From NCBI GenBank assembly GCA_023231005.1, contig JALNWG010000006.1, positions 74,891 through 138,890 of the forward strand: DNA of 64,000 nt, written 5' to 3'. The notes under the pieces are model-generated. The model did not search any database. It saw nothing but the letters and a program-made list of their open reading frames with translations, and was not told where the DNA came from. Positions 50,797 through 58,312 of this stretch are shown here, piece by piece. How positions within the stretch are numbered: the stretch's first letter is position 1; each line of letters starts with the position of its first letter. A program made the position numbers and the translations under genes. Source of the DNA: Bacteroidales bacterium. GTDB lineage: Bacteria; Bacteroidota; Bacteroidia; Bacteroidales; FEN-979.

Positions 50797-50849
50797 TCCT
50801 ACAGTCCTACGCGTCCTACAGAGTCCTACGCAGTCCTACATCGTCCTAC
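50797..50849. repeat. Iteron-like array, six TCCTAC units
   Basis: TCCTAC occurs at 50797, 50805, 50814, 50824, 50834 and 50844, spaced 8, 9, 10, 10 and 10 bp, so nearly in phase with the DNA helix. An AT-rich tract (50865-50895) follows, then an inverted related copy GCGTGGGACTGTA around 50905. It lies between the primase/helicase stop (50966) and the next gene, a normal place for a replication origin. Spaced too tightly for CRISPR. Confidence 0.65.
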
Positions 50850-50965
50850 GCTTTTCCCGCTCTTAATAATATATAAATCAATAAAATATATAATTGAAGG
50901 AGCGTGGGACTGTAAAAAGAGCAATTCAGCATAAAAAGTCAATTATTAATTTTATTTCAACGACA

Positions 50966-53137
50966 TCAGAAAGGAGGTTCCGGGTTGAGATCAATCTCAG
51001 CCTGTAGATCTTCGGGAGGTTGAACCTTCGGAACTTCTTGCTCAGCAGCATTTTTAGCATTTGCAAAAGTGTCTCTGACAGTACGTTCTAAATTGATATC
51101 CAATTCACCGGGACCGTATTTGAAAACAAAAGCGGAAGTGTTACTGGTATCAAAGCGAACATGGGGAGCGTTACCGATGTAAGACTTATGATTTTTGAGG
51201 TAATGGAGAATTGAAACGAGTTCAATACCATTCTTTCCGGTTTGTTGGCGCCATTTTTCCATATAAAGCGGATGCACCCTTGAAAATCTGATAAAAAGGA
51301 GTGTCAGAGGCGGATCAAATCGCCGAGGAGGAATTTCTTGACCGTCCTTATCAGTGTATGCAAGGGATGGCGTAACATTGATCTTGAAATCTACCCCTGC
51401 CTGGATTTTGCCTTCATCAAGCAGATACTCAACAGTCTTCCAGAAGTTTGAAATAGATTCTGAACTACTGATCTGTTTTGACATTTGAGCGATATCATGT
51501 TTAACCTGCGCGTACATAGTCTCGTACGTAAAACTGAGCTGCAGAGGATTTGCACTCTCAAGGATAATCTTGACCGGTGCAAGTAAACAGCAATAGTTTC
51601 TGACAAGCCTTTCATCAAAGGGAAGTTTGGCCGCGATCATTTCCGCTTTAAGTTTCTCCTGGATGGTTGAAAATGTCATAGCGAAATTTTCTTCCATCAG
51701 TTTCCGGTATTCTAGAATATCGCAGACCAGGGAGCTGATGCCTTGAATTTCCAATTTTTTAAGTTCTTCATACCTCTCCATTTCCGTTGCTGAATATTTC
51801 CTTTTTATAAAGGATAGCAAGCATGATCTGGTGAGCAAAGAATTGTCATCGAGCATGGGTAGGTACTGGCCTGAAATGCAGAACGAGCCATTTACCTTTG
51901 TGGTAGTGGTTCTGCTATCCTGCGTCATTTTGCCTTTTTCGTGCCCTACCCCGTCATAGGCAGCTTTCAGAAGCTGAAAGCGCCTTATATCAATGTCGTT
52001 TGAGTATTCATCCAGCCAGACGATACAATTTTTTCCCCGGGAAGCCTTTCTCGAAAGGCCGACATGGGTACCTGAATTGAGGTTAAAAGCAGGAAGGTTG
52101 TGAAAGAAGAGGTTTGACAATGACCAGGCCATTTGACTTTTTCCGGATTGCTTCTCGCCGAAGAGAAACAGATGAGGGAAAATTTTATACTTTTCGTAGA
52201 TCAGGTCACGGAAAACCGTTGCAATGGCAAAGGCAATAGCTATGACGGCATTACTGCCGTAAACATCCGTCATAAGAAGCGACCACTGGTTAAAGGTGCA
52301 GGGGGCTTGATTATAGACAAAATAGCGGTCATTTTCGTATTCATCATCATCCTCCCTTACTCCACTGTAAACAACAGAGAATGCCGGTGAGAAATACTTT
52401 TTGTCCAGATGGGAGGTTATTCCGAAATCATCTACAGGCTGCCAGGAGCCGTTGTAGATGCCATTAGCGAAAGCGTAAAATCCTTCACGCTGCCAGCCGA
52501 GTGTTCTTAGTTCATTACACATTGGAAAATCATTAGAGATGAATTCAAGAATTTTTAAATAATGAGCTTTCCCTCCGGACCAAATGAAGTTTCCTTCACC
52601 GTAAACATAAGCCTGGAACTGCTCAACGCTAATAAAATTTTTGGAAGGAATATCGATGATCTTTGATTCGTTCCATTCATTTGTGATACGCACCAGGCGT
52701 TTGTTGTCAACTTTAGAGTAGATATGAAAAAGGGGTACGACAATGAAATTGGAACCTTTCACCGGCAACCCCTCTTTAGTATGGAACCAATAGCAGTTTT
52801 TTTTTACGAACCACCCTTGTTCATGTGTAGGATCATTTTCATCTTCCATGAAGGTTGCTCCCCGGTCAAACTTCGGTTTTTTAGATTCATCAGACAGTTT
52901 TTTGAATGTGTCCGTGAATATTTTTTTGGATATTTTGAACTTCTTTGAAACGTATTTGAAAAACAACTCAGCCGAAGCCGGGTCCTTCAGTTCAATGAAT
53001 TCTTGGCAGATTACCGAAATGGCATCGGATTGCTGAAAAATGTTATCTCCTGCTTGCTGTAATGAAATTTCGGCTGCAGCACAAACCTTTTCCTTTTGGC
53101 CAGCATTAGTGTCGAGAAGTTCTATGTTTTCATCCAC
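50966..53137 (-). CDS. Primase/helicase of the element (D5/DUF927-like)
   Basis: 723 residues using the GTG at 53137, which overlaps the upstream stop by 8 nt; no ATG start is available. The N-terminal ~250 residues are a primase-associated region with GLPVKGSNFIVVPLFHIY. The AAA+ part shows Walker A FLFGEKQSGKSQMAWSL, Walker B CIVWLDEYSNDIDIRRF and sensor-like NGSFCISGQYLPML. The C-terminus ends QAEIDLNPEPPF, an SSB-like acidic -PF tip. It would unwind and prime at an origin, possibly the iteron array just after it. Confident on helicase, less on primase. Confidence 0.82.
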   Translation of the reverse strand: MDENIELLDTNAGQKEKVCAAAEISLQQAGDNIFQQSDAISVICQEFIELKDPASAELFFKYVSKKFKISKKIFTDTFKKLSDESKKPKFDRGATFMEDENDPTHEQGWFVKKNCYWFHTKEGLPVKGSNFIVVPLFHIYSKVDNKRLVRITNEWNESKIIDIPSKNFISVEQFQAYVYGEGNFIWSGGKAHYLKILEFISNDFPMCNELRTLGWQREGFYAFANGIYNGSWQPVDDFGITSHLDKKYFSPAFSVVYSGVREDDDEYENDRYFVYNQAPCTFNQWSLLMTDVYGSNAVIAIAFAIATVFRDLIYEKYKIFPHLFLFGEKQSGKSQMAWSLSNLFFHNLPAFNLNSGTHVGLSRKASRGKNCIVWLDEYSNDIDIRRFQLLKAAYDGVGHEKGKMTQDSRTTTTKVNGSFCISGQYLPMLDDNSLLTRSCLLSFIKRKYSATEMERYEELKKLEIQGISSLVCDILEYRKLMEENFAMTFSTIQEKLKAEMIAAKLPFDERLVRNYCCLLAPVKIILESANPLQLSFTYETMYAQVKHDIAQMSKQISSSESISNFWKTVEYLLDEGKIQAGVDFKINVTPSLAYTDKDGQEIPPRRFDPPLTLLFIRFSRVHPLYMEKWRQQTGKNGIELVSILHYLKNHKSYIGNAPHVRFDTSNTSAFVFKYGPGELDINLERTVRDTFANAKNAAEQEVPKVQPPEDLQAEIDLNPEPPF

Positions 53138-53513
53138 GGAATATACTCCCCATATCGTTAACACCAAGAGCCATTATTTCATCAACCAATTTTACCCTTT
53201 CTTCAAACTGATCAGTTAATTTCAAATGTGTGAGTACGGATATATGCGTGTTGATTTCTCTCTCGTGCGCCAGTGCAGCTCGCAAATAGATATTCTCCTC
53301 TTTGAGTGCATAATTTTCTTTAAGGACCCAATTGAGATTCTGCATGTAATCCCAGGCATACTTCATTATATCACTGGTCCTTTTCCAGAACTTCCACGAT
53401 TCTGTTTGTCCTGTTTTTAGTTCAGAATTGCCAAGAAGGGTGTTTACCTCATGGATCCTGTCCATGAGCATACCAGGCGCACCCTCAAAGAGGTTTCGTT
53501 GAATTTTTGCCAT
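53130..53513 (-). CDS. Early-region coiled-coil protein, unknown
   Basis: 127 residues, helical: DRIHEVNTLLGNSELKTGQT, WKFWKRTSDIMKYAWDYM, LKENYALKEENIYLRAALAH. The heptad pattern in the middle suggests dimerisation. Coupled to the primase/helicase gene by an 8-nt overlap. No family recognised. Confidence 0.6.
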   Translation of the reverse strand: MAKIQRNLFEGAPGMLMDRIHEVNTLLGNSELKTGQTESWKFWKRTSDIMKYAWDYMQNLNWVLKENYALKEENIYLRAALAHEREINTHISVLTHLKLTDQFEERVKLVDEIMALGVNDMGSIFRG

Positions 53514-53552
53514 GGATAATTAAATTGAGGGATGAAAGTCTTGCTGTTCAAG

Positions 53553-53789
53553 TCAAAGTTTTTCTTCAGTTGCATTTGGGAGTTCAGCTTCAATTGCCAG
53601 GATTAATTGATCGATACGCTCGATAATGGTTATATGATCCTGTAAATCTCCAATTATTGATTCGATCGAATCCTTTGTCATCAATCCTGTAATAATATAA
53701 GGTGAGGAGAGCATCACAATCTTCAACAGTTTCAGGCTTCCCCACATAATGCGAAGATCCGGATGACTCATGTTGGAGAATGATTTCAT
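53553..53789 (-). CDS. Small early protein, unknown
   Basis: 78 residues, mainly helical (SNMSHPDLRIMWGSLKLLKI; QDHITIIERIDQLILAIEAE). Start overlaps the upstream stop by 1 nt (TAATG-type), so same transcript. No domain seen. Confidence 0.55.
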   Translation of the reverse strand: MKSFSNMSHPDLRIMWGSLKLLKIVMLSSPYIITGLMTKDSIESIIGDLQDHITIIERIDQLILAIEAELPNATEEKL

Positions 53790-54097
53790 TATGCAGTTGC
53801 TAATGAGTTATCTGAGACAAGCTGTTGTAGAATTAGCCTGGTTCTCTCCTGGTCAAGTCGAACTTCCGTGAAGTGCCCAAGGGCTTCATTCATGACATCC
53901 TTATTAAATCGAATATCATCCGGGTTAAGACACATGTTGATATAGTTCAATGAATAGTCGTGTGATTCGCCAAATTTTACAATTAATCGGTCATGGACAA
54001 TTCGGGATGTTCCATAAGGAATGTTTTGGAAAAGAGAGACAAAGTCTTTATTGTTTTCAAAAAAACTGTGTTTTTTGTTTGGTTTTGTTCGCTTCAT
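53789..54097 (-). CDS. First early gene, unknown
   Basis: 102 residues, basic N-terminus (MKRTKPNKKHSFFENNKDF) then SLFQNIPYGTSRIVHDRLIV and helical remainder (VRLDQERTRLILQQLVSDN). First in the leftward early operon and divergent from the repressor-like gene at 54246. It could be a DNA-binding early regulator; not proven. Confidence 0.58.
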   Translation of the reverse strand: MKRTKPNKKHSFFENNKDFVSLFQNIPYGTSRIVHDRLIVKFGESHDYSLNYINMCLNPDDIRFNKDVMNEALGHFTEVRLDQERTRLILQQLVSDNSLATA

Positions 54098-54245
54098 GTT
54101 GTAGTTTTGTTCGTTGTAAGTGAGTTAATTGTCGTTAAGGTGTTAATTTTTTGAGGCGGCAAAGAAACAATTAATTTATCTACAAACATAATTAATTATG
54201 CTCAACAACACTTATTGAGAATGAAAACAAATTTAACTGACTGAA
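54098..54245. promoter_or_regulatory. Divergent early promoter/operator region
   Basis: 148 bp, AT-rich, between the first early gene (leftward) and the repressor-like gene (rightward). Repeats of TAATTA/AATTAA types occur at 54165-54195, including ACAATTAATTT and ATAATTAATTA. Typical place for a lysis-lysogeny switch. Exact operators cannot be set by eye. Confidence 0.45.
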
Positions 54246-54599
54246 ATGGATAGCGTAAAAGATTTTGGAACAAAAATTTCAAGGTGTTTATTGGATCGGA
54301 AATTGCACATCAAAGACTTTTTGAAGCAATTAAAGGAGAAATATCCGAATGAAAGAGGGCTGACTGAAAACGGATTTCGCTATTCCTTGAGAAATGGGAC
54401 CTTGAAAATTTCAACGTTGGCGAAGATTTCAGCCGAACTTGACATACCAGTTGATTACTGGTTCATAGAACAAGACAGAATCGATAGGAAGTCCGATTCA
54501 AATGAAATTGATCGATTAGAAGCCAGGATAGTTGAGCTGGAGCAAGACAAACAAAATCTTCAAGACCTGATCAAAATACTGAAGGAAAAACTAAAATAA
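54246..54599 (+). CDS. Repressor-like HTH protein with leucine-zipper tail
   Basis: 117 residues. HTH-like N-terminus (DFGTKISRCLLDRKLHIKDF; NGFRYSLRNGTLKISTLAKI; AELDIPVDYWF), then a long coiled coil (IDRLEARIVELEQDKQNLQD). The atypical HTH plus zipper is seen in phage-type regulators of Bacteroidota. Divergent from the early operon, it is the best candidate for the element's repressor and the outermost element gene on this side. Confidence 0.72.
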   Translation: MDSVKDFGTKISRCLLDRKLHIKDFLKQLKEKYPNERGLTENGFRYSLRNGTLKISTLAKISAELDIPVDYWFIEQDRIDRKSDSNEIDRLEARIVELEQDKQNLQDLIKILKEKLK

Positions 54600-54657
54600 A
54601 TAGTCTGAAGGAAAGAATTGAGTGAAAAAAAAGTGTGAAAATATGGGTTTGTGCAAA

Positions 54658-54667
54658 CGTGCGCACG
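54658..54667. promoter_or_regulatory. Palindrome CGTGCGCACG
   Basis: Perfect 10-bp palindrome within GTGCAAACGTGCGCAC, in the 354-bp gene-free space between the repressor-like gene and the chromosomal genes. It is the only GC-rich dyad in an otherwise AT-rich stretch. Could be an operator or part of an attachment site. Confidence 0.4.
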
Positions 54668-54900
54668 ATTGTTGAAATAAAACGTAACTCAAATTGTTGA
54701 AAACTCAATATGAATTAGAAAATTACGGATTATCAGCACATTAACAAGCACAATATATTTTGTTTATAAACAGTTAACTATCCTCCCAATATTAATTATA
54801 AGATTTACGAAACAATTAATTTTTCATTGCTGGAGCACGGATCTATTCATTAGTATTTTGGTTATTGAGAAATTAATTCAGATTAAATCGTTAAGAATAA

Positions 54901-54932
54901 TTGAAAAGAAATGATGGTTATTGTTATTTTTG
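54901..54932 (+). promoter_or_regulatory. Promoter of the SDR gene
   Basis: TTG at 54901-54903 and TATTTTTG at 54925-54932, 21 bp apart, match the Bacteroidota -33/-7 pattern. The gene starts 21 bp after the -7 box. The rest of the 54600-54953 space is AT-rich with no gene seen. Confidence 0.55.
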
Positions 54933-54953
54933 CCAATCTATTAAATCTGATGA

Positions 54954-55934
54954 ATGAAAATTGCTGTTACCGGGGCCAATGGCCATGTTGGTGTTAATCT
55001 CTGCAAAGCGTTGCTCGATTGTGGTCATCAGGTCAGCGCTCTTACACATAAAAACACACAAGCATTAAAGGATATTCCAGTACAATTAGTGAAGGGAAAT
55101 GTACTTGATCCTCAATCTTTAACCGTTTTATTCAAGGATGTCGAAGTCGTCTTCCATCTTGCAGCCCGGATTTCTATTACCGGTGATCCCGATGGAATGG
55201 TTGCCAGGACGAATGCGGAAGGAACACGGAATATGGTTGCGATTGCTCTTGCTCAAAGAGTAAAGCGATTTATTCACTTTAGTTCAATTCATGCTTTTCA
55301 GCAGCAACCGCATCATTTACAACTGGACGAATTCAGACCGTTGGTAACAAACCAAGGCTTTGCTTATGATATGTCAAAAGCGACCGGGGAGCGAACTGTT
55401 ATGGAAGCTGTAAAAAAAGGACTTCCAGCAATAGTTCTTAGTCCAACTGCTATTATCGGACCAAGGGATCCTCAACCTTCTTTGATCGGGAATGCTGTGA
55501 TTGACATTTACAATCATAAAATACCCTCTCTTGTTCCAGGCGGTTACGATTGGGTTGATGTTCGGGACGTGGTTGATGCTGCTATTTCTGCCATTGGCAA
55601 AGGCCGGGTTGGTGAAAAATATCTTCTCTCCGGTCATTGGCATAGTTTAAAAGAGTTTTCCGCCCTTATCCAGGAACATTCGGGTCGTAAAACGGTCAGT
55701 ATGGTTTTGCCAATGTGGATTGCAAAGGTAGGGCTTCCTTTTATTACTGTTTTTAGCAAAATGAGTAAAAAGGAACCTCTTTATACACATGAATCCTTGA
55801 AAATTATCAGCGAAGGTAGTCATCTGATCAGTAATGCAAAAGCCAGGAATGAATTGGGATTTTCTCCGAGATCTTTATCAGATTCTATTCGCGATATGAT
55901 AGATTGGTTAAAACAGGATGGATATATTCAATAA
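54954..55934 (+). CDS. NAD-dependent epimerase/dehydratase (extended SDR)
   Basis: 326 residues. Nucleotide site TGANGHVGVNL, NAD-adenine strand VVFHLAARISITG, active-site serine region FIHFSSIHAF and the catalytic Tyr-Lys in FAYDMSKATGE. Closest in pattern to dihydroflavonol reductase / 3-beta-hydroxysteroid dehydrogenase types. A 12-bp gap to a 5-alpha-reductase-like gene suggests both act on the same polycyclic or isoprenoid substrate. First gene outside the element. Confidence 0.87.
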   Translation: MKIAVTGANGHVGVNLCKALLDCGHQVSALTHKNTQALKDIPVQLVKGNVLDPQSLTVLFKDVEVVFHLAARISITGDPDGMVARTNAEGTRNMVAIALAQRVKRFIHFSSIHAFQQQPHHLQLDEFRPLVTNQGFAYDMSKATGERTVMEAVKKGLPAIVLSPTAIIGPRDPQPSLIGNAVIDIYNHKIPSLVPGGYDWVDVRDVVDAAISAIGKGRVGEKYLLSGHWHSLKEFSALIQEHSGRKTVSMVLPMWIAKVGLPFITVFSKMSKKEPLYTHESLKIISEGSHLISNAKARNELGFSPRSLSDSIRDMIDWLKQDGYIQ

Positions 55935-55946
55935 CAACATTTTGTA

Positions 55947-56711
55947 ATGAAAGAATCTACTTTCTACTTGATCGTATATGCGTGGATTGCTATCGCTATT
56001 TTTATTTTTCCTGTGATAATCCGGGTTGTTGTTCCCTATGGCCGGCATGCGACAAAAAAATGGGGTGCCATGATTGACAACAGGATTGGATGGATGTTAA
56101 TGGAGCTCCCCGCATTACTGGTTTTTGCCGGGTTTTATCTTTTTGGTTCCGGAACCCATCCCTGTGTTACCTGGGTATTTTTTTCTCTTTGGGTATTACA
56201 TTATATTAACAGGACGGTCATTTTTCCATTTCGATTAAGAACAAAAGGGAAAAAAATGCCAATTGCAATTGTCTTTATGTCGATTGGTTTCAATTTCATG
56301 AATGGATTTATTAATGGCTATTATTTAGGGACCCTTGCATCAGAAGCGCAATACCCGGCTTCTTATTTTTTTGATCCAAGGTTTTTTGGAGGACTCTTCA
56401 TTTTCTTTTTTGGAATGTTTGTTAACTGGCAATCCGATAACATTCTGATTCATTTAAGAAAGCCTGGCGAAACGGGCTATATCATTCCTCAGAAGGGATT
56501 TTTTCACTTTGTCTCCTGTCCCAATCATCTGGGAGAGATCATTGAGTGGGCTGGATTTGCTTTTTTGACCTGGAGTTCTCCAGCACTTGCATTTTTTGTA
56601 TGGACGTTAGTGAATCTGATGCCACGCGCATTGCATCATCATAAATGGTATAAAGATACTTTCTCAGATTATCCACCCGATAGAAAAGCTCTCTTTCCTT
56701 TTATCTTATAA
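55947..56711 (+). CDS. Steroid 5-alpha-reductase family membrane enzyme
   Basis: 254 residues, six or so membrane helices (FYLIVYAWIAIAIFIFPVII; LHYINRTVIFPFRLRTKGK; FIFFFGMFVNWQSDNIL). The C-terminal signature is complete: GYIIPQKGFFHFVSCPNHLG, EIIEWAGFAFLTW, HHHKWYKDTF. This is the 3-oxo-5-alpha-steroid 4-dehydrogenase fold, which reduces C=C bonds in steroids or polyprenols using NADPH. Co-transcribed with the SDR gene. The natural substrate in this organism is unknown. Confidence 0.88.
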   Translation: MKESTFYLIVYAWIAIAIFIFPVIIRVVVPYGRHATKKWGAMIDNRIGWMLMELPALLVFAGFYLFGSGTHPCVTWVFFSLWVLHYINRTVIFPFRLRTKGKKMPIAIVFMSIGFNFMNGFINGYYLGTLASEAQYPASYFFDPRFFGGLFIFFFGMFVNWQSDNILIHLRKPGETGYIIPQKGFFHFVSCPNHLGEIIEWAGFAFLTWSSPALAFFVWTLVNLMPRALHHHKWYKDTFSDYPPDRKALFPFIL

Positions 56712-56734
56712 ATTCCCTTAAAACACCAAGTTGA

Positions 56735-57007
56735 TTACTCAATAGAAACGGTCAGTCCCCGTAAATGCATCTCTTCCTGAAGTGGTTTCAATTCATAAAA
56801 ATCACCTCTTTTAATATTACATTTACCTTTGAAATGGGTTATGAGGGCACATTGTTCTGCTTGTTCAGGTTCATGTTGACAAATCTCTACCAGACACTCA
56901 ATTACAAAATCGAAAGTATGGACATCGTCATTAAAAAGAATGAGGTCATTCATTAAATTGACATGTTCTTGATTGTGGGTGGATGGTTTGTCTATATGTT
57001 TAACCAT
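56735..57007 (-). CDS. clpS: ClpS adaptor of the ClpAP protease
   Basis: 90 residues, standard length. The conserved core LILFNDDVHTFDFVIECL with QAEQCALITHFKGKCNIKRG and GLTVSIE end identifies ClpS. It delivers N-degron substrates to ClpA/ClpC. Convergent with the reductase gene, 23 bp apart. Confidence 0.92.
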   Translation of the reverse strand: MVKHIDKPSTHNQEHVNLMNDLILFNDDVHTFDFVIECLVEICQHEPEQAEQCALITHFKGKCNIKRGDFYELKPLQEEMHLRGLTVSIE

Positions 57008-57163
57008 GGATGATATTTTTCGTCAACAAAATTACTAATTTATCTTCGATCAAACGGTTACCCTTGATAAATTAATTTGCGAAGTTAAAATTATGCGAGG
57101 CATAATGGCGATAATAATATAACTAATAATTGAGGAAAAAAAATTTCGGAAGTAGCGGGGGAA

Positions 57164-58312
57164 TTATTTAGCGTTTTTGCTGGTAAAGCAGAAACCTCCG
57201 GGAATCCTGCCGGCAGTGTATTGTTTGATAAATTTTGCTGTAGGGCTATATTGGTAAACGGTTCCATTTTGAACATAATCTTTAGAATCACTTACATATA
57301 TACAACCTGTTTTGGGATGTATAGCAAGGCCATAGAACAAACGACCATCAGCGCTGATCAATGGATTAGTTGGCAATCCTGTCATGGTAACCGGGGTCTG
57401 ATACACACCACCTTTCAGGAAATAGAGCGTATCTCCTGTGTTATTGATACATAAGCGGCTAGGAACTTCAGTAATGGTTGGAAAGGTAAATACTTTCTCT
57501 ACCATTCTGAGTTCCGGATTTATCCTCATCAAGGATGGAGCTTCGAAGTTGTCAAATCCACCGGAACATAAGACCCATACTTTCTGCTTTTTATCGATTA
57601 CCAAACCGATGGGCTCTTTTCCAGTTTGAATGCTGTCGACTATTTTATCCGTCTGGGTATCAATCACCAGAATTTGCGCTTTCCTCTTTGAACTTGGTTC
57701 AGAATATTTTCCGATTGAAGTAACCAACATGTATTTATCGTAACGGATAAGACTTTCAGTCCAGCCATAAATTGGAATTGTTCCTGTTATCGTATTGGAT
57801 TGCAAATTGAGAATAGAAATATCTTTTTGAAGATTGGTTACATAAGCTTTAGTAGAATCAATCAGTTCAAGGAAGCGTGGGGATTGCAAGCCTGTAATAG
57901 ATTTTACCGACTTGAAATTTTTCAAGTTAACAACTTCGATTCGGTTAGAGTTATTTACAACAATAAAGCCAAAGCCATTGCAGATTTTCATGGACTCAGC
58001 GACATCACCCAGATTATGTTGATTTGCAATTTGATAAAGATCCTGAACGGTGGCATTTGTTCTATTATCAATAAACGTAATGGAGGCATTACCCCAATTA
58101 TAATTTCCCTCATTGATTACAAAAATACCTTCATCGTAGCTTGTTGGGTTTTGAGTAGTATCCGGATTTTCCGGTGCAACAGCTTTTTCCCGGATTGGGT
58201 CTTTCGAACAAGATACAGAAAACAGAGATAGGGCAATAAGCGAAATGAGGAAAGGTAAGCTATATATTTTGTATCTTATATTATTCACCAGAAAAAGATT
58301 AATTACTACCAT
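57164..58312 (-). CDS. Surface lipoprotein beta-propeller (BtuG/YncE-like)
   Basis: 382 residues. Lipobox (IALSLFSVSC), then repeated beta-blade units: ASITFIDNRTNATVQDLYQI, NRIEVVNLKNFKSVKSITG, ISILNLQSNTITGTIPIYG, QILVIDTQTDKIVDSIQTG and others. A seven-bladed lipoprotein propeller encoded next to a BtuB-like receptor is the arrangement of BtuG, which captures cobalamin at the cell surface in Bacteroides. The start overlaps the receptor stop (TAATG). Substrate by analogy only. Confidence 0.78.
   Translation of the reverse strand: MVVINLFLVNNIRYKIYSLPFLISLIALSLFSVSCSKDPIREKAVAPENPDTTQNPTSYDEGIFVINEGNYNWGNASITFIDNRTNATVQDLYQIANQHNLGDVAESMKICNGFGFIVVNNSNRIEVVNLKNFKSVKSITGLQSPRFLELIDSTKAYVTNLQKDISILNLQSNTITGTIPIYGWTESLIRYDKYMLVTSIGKYSEPSSKRKAQILVIDTQTDKIVDSIQTGKEPIGLVIDKKQKVWVLCSGGFDNFEAPSLMRINPELRMVEKVFTFPTITEVPSRLCINNTGDTLYFLKGGVYQTPVTMTGLPTNPLISADGRLFYGLAIHPKTGCIYVSDSKDYVQNGTVYQYSPTAKFIKQYTAGRIPGGFCFTSKNAK

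Noticed and set aside
50797..50849. CRISPR-like repeat array
   Set aside because: Repeat units are only ~6 bp with 2-4 bp between them; no spacers and no cas genes.
1..54600. Mu-like transposable phage
   Set aside because: No transposase A/B pair, Gam or Mor seen in the visible early region; instead a primase/helicase and a possible origin are present.
54600..54953. tRNA attachment gene at the element boundary
   Set aside because: No cloverleaf or CCA-type tRNA 3' end recognisable in this spacer.
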